Source: Arachnia rubra
GTDB lineage: Bacteria; Actinomycetota; Actinomycetes; Propionibacteriales; Propionibacteriaceae
Length of the DNA: 64,000 nt
Reading direction: 5' to 3'
Assembly: GCF_019973735.1 (NCBI RefSeq)
Contig: NZ_AP024463.1
Location: forward strand, 558,001-622,000
The translations under genes were made by a program, and so were the position numbers. Below the pieces are notes generated by a model. That model was given only the letters and a program-made list of their open reading frames with translations. It did no database searches and was not told the origin of the DNA. Every line of letters begins with the position of its first letter. The first letter of the stretch is position 1. This document shows, piece after piece, positions 19,143 to 27,635 of the stretch.

Positions 19143-20327
19143 GTGCGGAAACTCAATCTCAGGGCGAACTGGCCCTACCTGGTGGTCGGGCTCTTCATGA
19201 TTATGAACCTCTCCACCGCGGACAAGAACTTCCTGTTGGACCGCCTGGGAGCCTGGGGAACGGTCCTGCAGCTGGCGGTTGGATCGGCGGCATTGCTCGC
19301 GATGCGGCTGAGGCACCGGCATCCCCTGGCACTCAGCCTGGCGCTCAGCGCCTTGTCCGTTCCCTTCTCTGAGCTCCTCACGCTCTGCATGGTCTGGGCC
19401 TATCTGCACCTGTGCAAGCGACGGAAGATCCGCCTGACATTGCTCGGCGGGGTTGTGATGTATGCGGCCTTGATCCTGAACCCCTTGTATGCCGGCCTCG
19501 GACAGGGGCGGGACCAGCCTGGAATCGCCGTCCCCGACGATGTGTCCTCCAACATTCGGGAATGGGCTCAGCTGTTCACAACTCTGACGCCCCTGGCCGC
19601 AGCGCTTGTGGTGATGCTCATCGCGACACTCGGCAGCTTCCTGGGGACCAGGCAAGAGGCGAAGATGGAGCGGATCGCGGCGCTGGAACGCGAACGTGAG
19701 CTGCTGGCCCAGGCTGCGCGCGCGGAGGAGCGCGCCGAGCTGGCCCGGGAGATGCACGATGTGCTTGCCCACAAGATCTCCCTCATCGCCATGCATGCCG
19801 GGGCGCTGGCCTACCGCGATGACCTGGGCGCCGAGGAAACCCGGCCCGTCGTCGGCACCATCCAGCAGAGCGCGACCCAGGCCCTTGAGGAACTGCGCAC
19901 CATCCTCGGACGCCTGCGCCAGATCGACGCCGAGGGCGCGCCAGCGCGCCCGCAGCCGACCTTGGCCGGGCTTGACGCCCTGCTCGCCGAGCATCGAGTG
20001 GTGGGACGCCAGATCGAAGCCGACGTGCGGATCGACAGCGAACCCCACGACGTGCTGAGCCGGCACGCCTACCGGATCGTCCAGGAGTGCCTGACCAACG
20101 CGGCCCGCCACGCGCCGGGGGCTGTGGTGCAGCTCGCCATCGCAGGATCGCCGCAGGATGGCCTGAACATCCGGGCGGCCAACCAGCTCAGCCTCATCAC
20201 GGTGGACTCCCCAGGCTCCGGACTGGGTTTGGTCGGCCTGGAGGAGCGGGCAGAGCTGCTGGGTGGCAGGATGAGCGCGGGGCCCAAGGGAGGCGATTTC
20301 GTGGTGGAGGTGTGGTTGCCGTGGTGA
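19143..20327 (+). CDS. Sensor histidine kinase (NarL-type, HisKA_3)
   Basis: A 394-residue membrane kinase with four or five N-terminal transmembrane helices in the first 155 residues and no large extracellular domain. A coiled coil rich in Glu/Arg leads to the phospho-acceptor motif REMHDVLAHKISLIAMHAG (His about 204). The ATPase domain has IVQECLTNAARHAPG (N-box) and GSGLGLVGLEERAELLGG (G-box). Intramembrane-sensing kinases of this shape often control drug-export ABC genes, and one lies divergently here. It overlaps the regulator gene by 7 nt. Confidence 0.9.
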   Translation: MRKLNLRANWPYLVVGLFMIMNLSTADKNFLLDRLGAWGTVLQLAVGSAALLAMRLRHRHPLALSLALSALSVPFSELLTLCMVWAYLHLCKRRKIRLTLLGGVVMYAALILNPLYAGLGQGRDQPGIAVPDDVSSNIREWAQLFTTLTPLAAALVVMLIATLGSFLGTRQEAKMERIAALERERELLAQAARAEERAELAREMHDVLAHKISLIAMHAGALAYRDDLGAEETRPVVGTIQQSATQALEELRTILGRLRQIDAEGAPARPQPTLAGLDALLAEHRVVGRQIEADVRIDSEPHDVLSRHAYRIVQECLTNAARHAPGAVVQLAIAGSPQDGLNIRAANQLSLITVDSPGSGLGLVGLEERAELLGGRMSAGPKGGDFVVEVWLPW

Positions 20328-20986
20328 ACCGGCGCGTGCTGGTGGTCGACGATGATGCCCTGGTCAGGGCCGGGCTCAAGCTGTTGCTCAGCAAAGCGGA
20401 CTCCGGCATCGAGGTGGTGGGGGAGGGCACCGACGGCTCCGACGCCGTCGCGCTGGTCGCCGAGCACACCCCCGACGTGGTACTGATGGACATCCGCATG
20501 CCGCAGGTCGACGGGATCACCGCCACCCGGCAGGTCCTGGCACAGCCCGAACCACCCAAGGTCGTGATGCTCACCACCTTCGACGCCGACGAGCTGGTCC
20601 TGGAGGCGCTGCGCGCCGGGGCCCACGGTTTCCTGCTGAAGGACACGTCGCCGGAGGAGATGATCCGCGCCATCCACCGCGCCGCCGAGGGGGAGCGGTC
20701 GCTGTCGCCGTCGGTGATCGGAGCAGTGATCGCGGCCGCGACGTCGGCGGGCGTCGACGACCGCACCCAGCGCGCCCGGACCGACCTGGAGGTCCTCAGC
20801 AAGCGTGAGCTGGAGGTCGCCGTCGAGGTCGGCCGGGGCCTGAGCAACGCGGAGATCGCGACGAAGCTCTACCACTCGCTGGCGACGGTGAAAGCCACGC
20901 TAACCAGGGTCCTGACCAAACTCGGCTGCACCAACCGCACCCAGGTCGCGATCCTGGTCCACGATGCCCGTCTGCTCGACTCCTAA
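20321..20986 (+). CDS. NarL/LuxR-family response regulator
   Basis: A 221-residue DNA-binding regulator. The receiver domain begins RVLVVDDDALVRAGLK, with the phosphorylated Asp in VVLMDIRMPQVDG (about 56), Thr in MLTTFD and Lys in GFLLKDTSPEE. The C-terminal LuxR helix-turn-helix is LSKRELEVAVEVGRGLSNAEI followed by SLATVKATLTRVLTKLG. The GTG at 20321 is chosen because GGAGG lies 10 nt upstream; 20324 is an alternative. Likely targets are the divergent ABC operon and its own operon. Confidence 0.9.
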   Translation: MVNRRVLVVDDDALVRAGLKLLLSKADSGIEVVGEGTDGSDAVALVAEHTPDVVLMDIRMPQVDGITATRQVLAQPEPPKVVMLTTFDADELVLEALRAGAHGFLLKDTSPEEMIRAIHRAAEGERSLSPSVIGAVIAAATSAGVDDRTQRARTDLEVLSKRELEVAVEVGRGLSNAEIATKLYHSLATVKATLTRVLTKLGCTNRTQVAILVHDARLLDS

Positions 20987-20990
20987 CCTG

Positions 20991-21094
20991 CCGGTTTGCT
21001 GGCCTTAATCCGCGTTCGCTGGCCTTAATCGCGTTTGCCTGTGCTGTGAGGCCAGCAAATGGCAACAAGGCCAGCAAACCGGGGATAGGGCCAG
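20991..21094. repeat. Repeat element, copy 1 (16-bp palindromic arms)
   Basis: CCGGTTTGCTGGCCTT at 20991-21006 and its exact complement at 21067-21082 enclose about 60 bp. The stretch 21018-21094 is identical at 76 of 77 positions to 22934-23010. It lies between the response regulator stop and the convergent ABC permease stop, so it may also terminate transcription. Confidence 0.7.
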
Positions 21095-21098
21095 CGTC

Positions 21099-21890
21099 TC
21101 AGAGATCACGGGACCGGAAGGCCGAGACCGCCAGCAGCAGGGGGACGACCATCCAGCCCAGCACGACGCCCGCCGCCGCGACGGGGTGGGTGAACTCTTT
21201 TCCGCCCGGGGTGGCGATGCCCGAGATCGTGTGCAGCGCGGGGGTGAGGAGCAGCCACTGCGCGGCCCGGTCGAGCGCACTGGGCAGGATCGAGCTGAGG
21301 GTGGGCAGGCACATGACGGCGAAGACCCCCAGGAAGGCCATCAGGCCGCTCCGGGTCAGGTAGGCCATGGCGACAGCCAGGACGGTGTGGACCGGAATCA
21401 TGAGCATGGTTCCCAGTAGGGCCTGCAGCGTGCCGCCGTCGAAAGCTGGCAGCGGCGCCCCGGCAGCGGTGAGGGTGACCATGCCAGCGCCATAAGCCAG
21501 CAGCGTCGCGAGAACCGAGATCACGCACGAGAGCCCTCCCGCCACGATCAGCTTCGCCAGGACCACCCGGTGCCGCACCGGAGTCAGCCGCGCGGTGACC
21601 TCGACGAGATTGCTGGAGTTCTCATTCGACACGAACAGGATCGCCGTCACGAGGCACACGATGTTGGCCACGTCCACGCCCATCAGCGACACCTCCACGC
21701 GCTGACGCTCCTGGAGTGCCGCCAGGGATTGGCTCATCGTGAGTGGCACGGTGGCGACGAACATCGCACTCCCCAGGGCCGCGCCGAGCAAGGCCACCAC
21801 CAGCAGCGCCCGTCCCGTCCGCCACGACCGGGCTTTGGCGAACTCTCCAGCCGCAGCCGACGAGAGGCCAGCGCGGTGCACTCCCGTCAT
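21099..21890 (-). CDS. ABC-2 type transporter permease
   Basis: A 263-residue membrane protein with six predicted helices. The ATG at 21890 overlaps the upstream ATPase stop (ATGA), giving a tightly coupled two-gene operon. The pattern of SNENSSNLVEVTARLTPVRH after the second helix is typical of small ABC-2 permeases. A longer reading frame from 22019 only extends into the ATPase gene. Substrate unknown; it may be a peptide or drug exporter like the neighbouring cassettes, though it is not close in sequence to them. Confidence 0.85.
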   Translation of the reverse strand: MTGVHRAGLSSAAAGEFAKARSWRTGRALLVVALLGAALGSAMFVATVPLTMSQSLAALQERQRVEVSLMGVDVANIVCLVTAILFVSNENSSNLVEVTARLTPVRHRVVLAKLIVAGGLSCVISVLATLLAYGAGMVTLTAAGAPLPAFDGGTLQALLGTMLMIPVHTVLAVAMAYLTRSGLMAFLGVFAVMCLPTLSSILPSALDRAAQWLLLTPALHTISGIATPGGKEFTHPVAAAGVVLGWMVVPLLLAVSAFRSRDL

Positions 21891-22864
21891 GGCTTGTCCT
21901 CCGTCCTGTCCGCCGCGGTCCTGTCCGCCGCGTGGGTGATCTGGAGAAAGGCATCCTCCAGCGTCGCCGCCTCGCTGTGCAGCTCGATCAGCGGAATGGC
22001 CGCCTCCAGGGCGAGGCATCCGATCCTCTCCGCCGCCAGGCCCGTCACGAGCATGCCGTCCGGCAGAGGACGGACCTGCCCTGACTCGGCGGCGAGGACG
22101 TCTCGCAGGCGATCATCGTCACCGCTGCGGACCCGCACCTGGTGATCGACTGCCTGGGCGGTCAGTTCGTCGAGGGTGACGTCTCTGACCAGGCGTCCTT
22201 TGTCGATGATGATCACCCGGTCGGCTGTTCGCTGCATCTCGTCCATCAGGTGGCTTGAGACGAACACCGTCCGTCCCTGTGCCGCGAGTGACCTCAGCAT
22301 GTCACGCATCCACAAGATGCCCTCCGTGTCGAGGCCATTGACGGGCTCGTCGAAGATGAGGATGCCTGGGTCGGCCAGCAGTGCCCCGGCGAGCGCGAGC
22401 CGTTGCCGCATGCCCAGCGAGTAGCCGCTCACCCTGCGGTCGGCGGCCTGTGACAGGCCGACCAGCTCAAGCTTTCGTCCCACCGTCTCAAGCGGGATTC
22501 CGGCGGTCCTGGCCTGCCAGGCCAAGTGTTCAGCGCCCGTGCGGAAACCTTGCACAGCGTGGGGGTCGAGAAGGCCGCCTATGCTGGCCGCCGGGTTCGG
22601 CAGGGACCGGAACGGGCGTCCCCCGATCAGGGCGCTGCCGCGGGTCGGGTGCACCAGGCCGAGGATCATCTTCATCGTCGTGGACTTGCCCGCCCCGTTG
22701 GGGCCCAGGAAACCCGTGACGAGACCAGGACGGACTGTGAACGAGAGGTCGTCCACGACAGCCCGTCCGCCATACTCCTTGGTCAGTCCGTTGACCTCGA
22801 TCGTCGACCCGGCGGAGGCCGTGAGGCGACCCGGTCTGGACTGCCGCGTGGTCTGCGATGACAT
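21887..22864 (-). CDS. ABC transporter ATP-binding protein
   Basis: A 325-residue ATPase with Walker A GPNGAGKST, signature YSLGMRQRLALAGALL, Walker B ILIFDEPVNGLDT and SSHLMDE. The D-loop reads GLDTEG rather than the usual GLDPEG. An extra C-terminal domain of about 85 residues follows, as in DrrA/BcrA-like exporters (ATLEDAFLQITH near the end). It is preceded by a TAGCCT box 6 nt before the ATG. The operon is bracketed by two copies of a 77-bp repeat. Confidence 0.9.
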   Translation of the reverse strand: MSSQTTRQSRPGRLTASAGSTIEVNGLTKEYGGRAVVDDLSFTVRPGLVTGFLGPNGAGKSTTMKMILGLVHPTRGSALIGGRPFRSLPNPAASIGGLLDPHAVQGFRTGAEHLAWQARTAGIPLETVGRKLELVGLSQAADRRVSGYSLGMRQRLALAGALLADPGILIFDEPVNGLDTEGILWMRDMLRSLAAQGRTVFVSSHLMDEMQRTADRVIIIDKGRLVRDVTLDELTAQAVDHQVRVRSGDDDRLRDVLAAESGQVRPLPDGMLVTGLAAERIGCLALEAAIPLIELHSEAATLEDAFLQITHAADRTAADRTEDKP

Positions 22865-22870
22865 ACCAGA

Positions 22871-22876
22871 AGGCTA
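22871..22876 (-). promoter_or_regulatory. -10 box of the ABC ATPase gene, leaderless
   Basis: Minus-strand TAGCCT, 6-nt spacer, ATG at 22864. Confidence 0.5.
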
Positions 22877-22929
22877 GCTGTGTTTCCGCACGGAATCTGG
22901 CGAACTGGGGTATTCGGCATCCCCTGCCC

Positions 22930-23010
22930 GTTTGCTGGCCTTAATCGCGTTTGCCTGTGCTGTGACGCCAGCAAATGGCAACAAGGCCAGCAAACCGGGG
23001 ATAGGGCCAG
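22930..23010. repeat. Repeat element, copy 2 (13-bp palindromic arms)
   Basis: GTTTGCTGGCCTT at 22930-22942 pairs perfectly with 22983-22995. The segment 22934-23010 repeats 21018-21094 in direct orientation with one mismatch. A serine-hydrolase gene fragment begins about 12 bp after its end. Confidence 0.7.
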
Positions 23011-23021
23011 TTCTGGAGGCA

Positions 23022-23162
23022 GTCGCGCGTATGGTGTCGCGGTGGCATAAGCTTTCGTGGCAGCCTGGTCTCGGCAGGTTGCGCTGGTGGCTGTGGGCGC
23101 GCCTGATCCCGTGTGGCGTCTTCGCCAGGCTGGTGTTGTTCATCGCGATTCCCAAAAGGTGA
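23022..23162 (+). pseudogene. 3' remnant of a serine hydrolase gene
   Basis: The last 46 codons before a TGA align with the C-terminal tail of the intact hydrolase encoded at 31622-33136: SWQPGLGRLRWWLWARLIPC here versus PWQPGPGKLRWWLWARLVPC there, then similar hydrophobic residues and IPKR versus MPKG. The other 450 or so codons are absent. As with the intact copy, a secreted peptidase gene follows directly, so a hydrolase-peptidase unit was duplicated and then truncated next to the repeat. Confidence 0.85.
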
Positions 23163-23334
23163 GTGGCCCATATGGCTTCAGCTCGACCCTTAGGGGTGAG
23201 TCATCTCTACCTTTGTTTGTCCCGCTAGCAGGGTGGATGCGGGCGCCTGGGTGCGGGATGCTGGGGGTTCCCATACACCTGCACGGTCCGGTAATAGGGC
23301 CATGCAGATAAAGAAAAATAAAGAAAGGAGCGGT

Positions 23335-24960
23335 ATGAGAACAGCGAGGACGAGGGAGAAGATGGGGCCGGGTTCAGCCCGTTGGAGAGGCCAGAGGCGG
23401 CGTTCCATGGCCGCGCTGGTGGTGGGGTGTGCGCTGCTGGCGGGTCCGGTGGCGTCGGCCCTGCCGGCCTATGCGGTGCCCCAGAAATCCGGCACCAATA
23501 CCCCTGCCCCGGATGAGCCAGGGGCAATACCGAAGGGGCTGGAGTCTTTTTATAGCCAGGAGGTGTCGTGGTATCCGTGCGGCGACACCGGAGGCATACA
23601 GAAAACCGACGAGCAGGGCAAGTTCTCGTGCGCGACGGTGACGGTGCCGATGGATTACAGCCAGCCCGACGGCAAGACCATCCAGGTGGCGGTGAAGAAA
23701 CGCGCCGCGGATGGCGAGCCCCGTGGTTCGTTGTTTATCAATCCAGGCGGGCCGGGTGGCTCCGGCATCGGCTTGGTTGAGGCGGTGGGTAAGAGTTTCT
23801 CGAAGGACTTGCTGGCCGGCTACGACGTGGTCGGTTTCGACCCACGCGGTGTCGGCTCCTCCACCCCCATCACATGCCAGGACGCCAAGCCGGCCGAGGA
23901 GGCCAGCGCGGAGCACCCCCAGGAGGAGAGCTCCTTTGAGAACTGGGCCCAGGGCTATATGGACGAGGTATCCAAGTTGGAGAAGCAGTGCCGCGAGTAC
24001 TCCGAGCCGGGTCTGCTGGATCACGTGGGCACCGCTTTGGTGGCGCGGGACCTTGACGTCCTCCGGGCGGTCTCGGGAGAGAAGACCTTGAATTATCTCG
24101 GCATGTCCTATGGCACTGAGCTGGGCTACACCTATGCGGAGCTTTTCCCCCACAACACCGGCCGGCTGGTGCTCGATGGTGCCATGGACTCCACCTCAAC
24201 CAACCACAGACTGACCGTGGAAACAGCTGAAGGGTATGAGAAAGCCCTCCACCGCTACGTCCAGGCCTGTCTGGAAGGAAAAGCCGGCGACAATTGCCCC
24301 CTGACCGGCAGCGTCGAGGACGGGGTGCAGCAGATCCGTGACCTCATTACCTCCGCCGACGCATCACCGCTGAAAACCTCCGACCCCGATGTGAAGATCA
24401 CCGGAGCCCAGCTCACCGGGGCTATCCGGAGATACCTGAGTGGCGGCGCTTGGCCGCAGCTGACCGCGGCCCTGGCTCCTGCCATCGGTCAGAATGACGC
24501 CTCTGGCTTCGCCGAGGCCGTCAAGCAGGCTTCGGCTGGTGTAAGCATGGCGGCCTGGACGGCTGTCATGTGTCAGGACCGTCCCGCACAAGGCAACATG
24601 GATGCCTGGAAGGCACAATATGAGGAGACCCAGAAGGTTGCTCCCACCTTCGCAGGCGGCGCCAGCTTCGACATGACCTGCGCCGCGTGGGGTCACTACT
24701 CTAAGACCGACCCCATCCCGCAGGACGTCCACGCCAAGGGCGCGGCCCCGATCCTGGTGGTGGGGACCGCCGGTGATCCAGCCACTCCGTACCACTGGGC
24801 CCAGGCGCTAGCCAGGCAGCTCGACTCCGCCCAGCTGATCACCTGGGACGGTAATGCCCATGTCGCCTACATGCGCGGCAACAAGTGCATCACCACAGCC
24901 GTCGACGGCTTCCTCCTGGGCGGCCAGCTGCCACAGAACAACCTCGTGTGCACCACCTGA
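23335..24960 (+). CDS. Secreted alpha/beta hydrolase, tripeptidyl aminopeptidase-like (S33), paralogue 1
   Basis: A 541-residue exported peptidase of the SlpD/SlpE-Tap family, which releases tripeptides from peptide N-termini. A signal peptide (about 1-47) has a basic RRR stretch, a hydrophobic core and an AYA cleavage site. The oxyanion block NPGGPGGSG (about 137), GFDPRGVGSSTP, nucleophile GMSYGTELG (Ser about 257), Asp in GTAGDPATP (about 480) and His in GNAHVAY (about 508) give a full triad. The ATG at 23335 has AAAGGAG 4 nt upstream; starts further 5' lack this. It is the first of four tandem paralogues. Confidence 0.9.
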   Translation: MRTARTREKMGPGSARWRGQRRRSMAALVVGCALLAGPVASALPAYAVPQKSGTNTPAPDEPGAIPKGLESFYSQEVSWYPCGDTGGIQKTDEQGKFSCATVTVPMDYSQPDGKTIQVAVKKRAADGEPRGSLFINPGGPGGSGIGLVEAVGKSFSKDLLAGYDVVGFDPRGVGSSTPITCQDAKPAEEASAEHPQEESSFENWAQGYMDEVSKLEKQCREYSEPGLLDHVGTALVARDLDVLRAVSGEKTLNYLGMSYGTELGYTYAELFPHNTGRLVLDGAMDSTSTNHRLTVETAEGYEKALHRYVQACLEGKAGDNCPLTGSVEDGVQQIRDLITSADASPLKTSDPDVKITGAQLTGAIRRYLSGGAWPQLTAALAPAIGQNDASGFAEAVKQASAGVSMAAWTAVMCQDRPAQGNMDAWKAQYEETQKVAPTFAGGASFDMTCAAWGHYSKTDPIPQDVHAKGAAPILVVGTAGDPATPYHWAQALARQLDSAQLITWDGNAHVAYMRGNKCITTAVDGFLLGGQLPQNNLVCTT

Positions 24961-25019
24961 AGGAAGCCGAGTGAGTTCAGCGATGCCAGTCAGCTTGAGC
25001 GTCGCTGAGTTACGCCATG

Positions 25020-25052
25020 GTGTGGCCTTGCCGAACTCCGGTGGGGCCACAC
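25020..25052. terminator. Hairpin after peptidase 1
   Basis: GTGTGGCC and GGCCACAC arms, 8 bp with a 17-nt loop. It resembles the stronger hairpin at 31152-31180 after paralogue 3, which suggests a duplicated 3' end. Confidence 0.45.
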
Positions 25053-25230
25053 TGTGTCGTATGTGTGTCGTCGTATGCGTCCGACGGCATGGGACCTTCG
25101 TCGATGCGTGTTCCTCCAAAGGTCGTAATTGAGGTTCCGTCCTGCGTTCGTAGCGGTGGTGAGGCCTGTGCCGGGATGCTGGTCACATCCTCGGGCAACT
25201 GGGTCCTGGGAACCGCAAGAAAGGGAAACG

Positions 25231-26856
25231 ATGATGAAAGCTGGTTCAGGTCTAATCCGTATGGGAAGACGAAGGCGGTCTGTGGCTGCGGCTGTGGTGG
25301 GGTGTGCGCTGTTGGCAGCGGGGCCGGTGGCGTCGGCCCTGCCCACGCATGGTTCTCCTGCTGATCCAGGCCATCAACCTGTGGTGCCGGAGGTTTTGGA
25401 GTCCTTCTACGGCCAGGAGATCTCCTGGTATCCGTGTGGCGATACCGGCGGTATGGAGAAGACCGAGGAGCAGGGCAAGTTTTCCTGCGCGATGGTGACG
25501 GTGCCGATGGACTACAACCAGCCCGACGGTGAGACCATCCAGATCGCGGTGAAGAAACGTGCCGCCGATGGTGAGTCTCAAGGTTCACTGTTCATCAATC
25601 CCGGTGGCCCGGGTGGTTTCGGGGTTCACCAGGTTGAGGGTGTGGAGAAGAAGTACTCGAAGGAGTTGCTGGCTGGGTACGACATCGTTGGATTCGATCC
25701 CCGCGGCGTCCGCGATCCCCGCGGTATCAGCCCCTCCACTTCCGTCGACTGCGGGGATGCCGAGTCTCCCTTCGAATGGCTCATCAGCCCAGGCCAGCCG
25801 CGGGAGGGGCAGTCTTTCGAGGACTGGGCTCAGAGCTATATGGGCAAGGTATCCACGTTGGAGAAGCAGTGCCGGGAACATTCTGAGCCGGGTCTGCTGG
25901 ATCATGTGAATACGGTTTCAGTGGCGAAAGACCTTGATGTGCTTCGTGCCGTATCGGGGGAGAAATCCCTGAACTATCTTGGCTTCTCTTATGGCACTGA
26001 ACTTGGTTACACCTACGCGGAGCTCTTCCCGGAGCATGTTGGCCGGATGGTGCTCGATGGTGCTGTGGACTCCACTGTCTCCCATGTGGAATTCGGCCAG
26101 GAAGGGATAGAGGGTTACGAGAAGGCGCTCCGCAGCTATGTGCAGGCCTGTCTGGACGGCCAGACTGGTGACTGCCCCTTGGCTGGTGACGTTGAGGAGG
26201 GGGTGCAGCAGATTCGTGCCCTGATCGCTTCTGCTGATGCATCACCGATGAAAACCTCCGACCCCGAGGCGAAAGTCACTGGAGCCCAGCTTGCCCAAAT
26301 CATTCAGATATCTTTTCTGCAGTCTGGGTACTGGCAGCAGTTAACCGCGGCCCTCACGCCTGCAATCACCCAGAATGATGCCTCCGGCTTCGCTGAGGTT
26401 ATCAAGCAGATGGGATGGTTCAAACCCTCCAATGCAGCCACGCTGCTGGCTGTTCTGTGTCAGGACCGCCCCTCACAAGGGAACATGGAAGCGTGGAAGG
26501 CCCAGTACGAGCAGACTCAGGAGCTGTCTCCGACCTTCGGCGCCAGGACAATCAACTTCGACATGACCTGCGCCGCCTGGGGACATTACTCCGCTTCTGA
26601 TCCGATCCCGCAGGACGTTCATGCCGAGGGAGCTCCGCCGATTCTGGTGGTCGGCGCCACCGGCGATCCGGCCACTCCATATCACTGGTCTGAGGCTCTG
26701 GCGGAGCAGCTCGACTCCGGCCACCTGCTGACGTGGGAGGGCAACGCCCATGGTGCTTACGGGCACGAAGATGCTGGGTATTGCCTCACCACAGCCGTCG
26801 ACGGTTTCCTCCTGGACGGCCAGCTGCCACAAGACAATCTGACCTGCACCAGCTGA
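25231..26856 (+). CDS. Secreted tripeptidyl aminopeptidase-like hydrolase (S33), paralogue 2
   Basis: A 541-residue paralogue with a signal peptide (VVGCALLAAGPVASALP) but without the AYA site. The triad motifs are GFSYGTELG (Ser about 253), GATGDPATP (Asp about 478) and GNAHGAY (His about 506). It is the most divergent of the four: after GFDPRGVRD there is a short insert, the NPGGPGG motif continues with Phe rather than Ser, and the His loop reads GHEDAGYC. The ATG at 25231 has AAAGGG upstream; 25234 is equally possible. It is followed by a strong terminator. Confidence 0.9.
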   Translation: MMKAGSGLIRMGRRRRSVAAAVVGCALLAAGPVASALPTHGSPADPGHQPVVPEVLESFYGQEISWYPCGDTGGMEKTEEQGKFSCAMVTVPMDYNQPDGETIQIAVKKRAADGESQGSLFINPGGPGGFGVHQVEGVEKKYSKELLAGYDIVGFDPRGVRDPRGISPSTSVDCGDAESPFEWLISPGQPREGQSFEDWAQSYMGKVSTLEKQCREHSEPGLLDHVNTVSVAKDLDVLRAVSGEKSLNYLGFSYGTELGYTYAELFPEHVGRMVLDGAVDSTVSHVEFGQEGIEGYEKALRSYVQACLDGQTGDCPLAGDVEEGVQQIRALIASADASPMKTSDPEAKVTGAQLAQIIQISFLQSGYWQQLTAALTPAITQNDASGFAEVIKQMGWFKPSNAATLLAVLCQDRPSQGNMEAWKAQYEQTQELSPTFGARTINFDMTCAAWGHYSASDPIPQDVHAEGAPPILVVGATGDPATPYHWSEALAEQLDSGHLLTWEGNAHGAYGHEDAGYCLTTAVDGFLLDGQLPQDNLTCTS

Positions 26857-26880
26857 ATCTGGGCGTCTGTCCCTTATCGA

Positions 26881-26924
26881 GTCGTGTTGTCTCCGCCTGC
26901 TCGCGCGGAGACAACACGACTTTT
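26881..26924 (+). terminator. Rho-independent terminator after peptidase 2
   Basis: A perfect 16-bp stem (GTCGTGTTGTCTCCGC and complement), 8-nt loop and a TTTT tail. Confidence 0.9.
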
Positions 26925-27069
26925 ATGCCTGTTTTATGGCTGGACGCGATCTAGGGCCTGCCGGAGCCACAGCGTCAACGGAGTCACAGTGTCATAGGTA
27001 GGGATAGCCATAACGAGGACGATGGTTAGCTCCACAGACACAGGCGGGCCGCGCTGATGTTATAAAACC

Positions 27070-27585
27070 ATGAAGTTTTCACGGGCATCTCAGCAAGTCA
27101 TCCACCCCGATGCTCCCGGCAGCCCTGCGATCTCGGTGCGGGCACTGACCCGCATCTACGACGTCCCTGGGCGCAAGGATGCCCAGGTGGTCGCCCTGGA
27201 CGGGGTTGATGCCGACCTGCCGCAGGGCAGTTTCACCGCGGTGGTGGGGGCCTCGGGATCGGGTAAGTCGACGCTGCTGCACACCATGGCGGGACTGGAC
27301 GAGCCCACCGGCGCCCTCGACCTGAGCGCCGGGCAGGTGGTCCTGGACTGGCTGCGCCGCCTGGCCGAGCAGGGCGCGACCGTCGTCATGGTCACCCACG
27401 ACGTCGAGGCCGCCGCCCAGGCTGACGCCGTCGCGGTCATGAGCTCAGGGCACCTGGCCGCCTGGTCCGAGACCCGCGACGCCGCTCACATCGCCGAGCT
27501 GGTCCACTCCGCCCGAATGCCTGCTCGCACGCCCGGCCACGTGCCCGCGAGCCAGGCCCCGGCGCCGGCCCTCAGCGCCTGCTGA
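27070..27585 (+). pseudogene. MacB-type ABC ATPase with in-frame internal deletion
   Basis: A 171-residue frame. The N-terminal part is a normal lipoprotein/antibiotic-export ATPase up to Walker A ([21 protein letters not shown]); it then jumps straight to [15 protein letters not shown] and VVMVTHD. Functional relatives have about 90-100 residues here carrying the Q-loop, LSGGQ signature and Walker B. The junction lies in DEPTG, a motif that normally occurs at both ends of the lost segment, suggesting recombination between short repeats. It cannot hydrolyse ATP as read. The FtsX-like permease downstream is intact. Confidence 0.8.
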
Positions 27586-27635
27586 CTGGCCGCTCATCCC
27601 AAGAAGACGCGCAGATAGGAAAGAAGACCGATCCC

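Noticed and set aside
20087..20986. A 299-residue version of the response regulator
   Set aside because: The first 78 codons overlap the kinase domain in another frame; the receiver domain begins right after the GTG at 20321.
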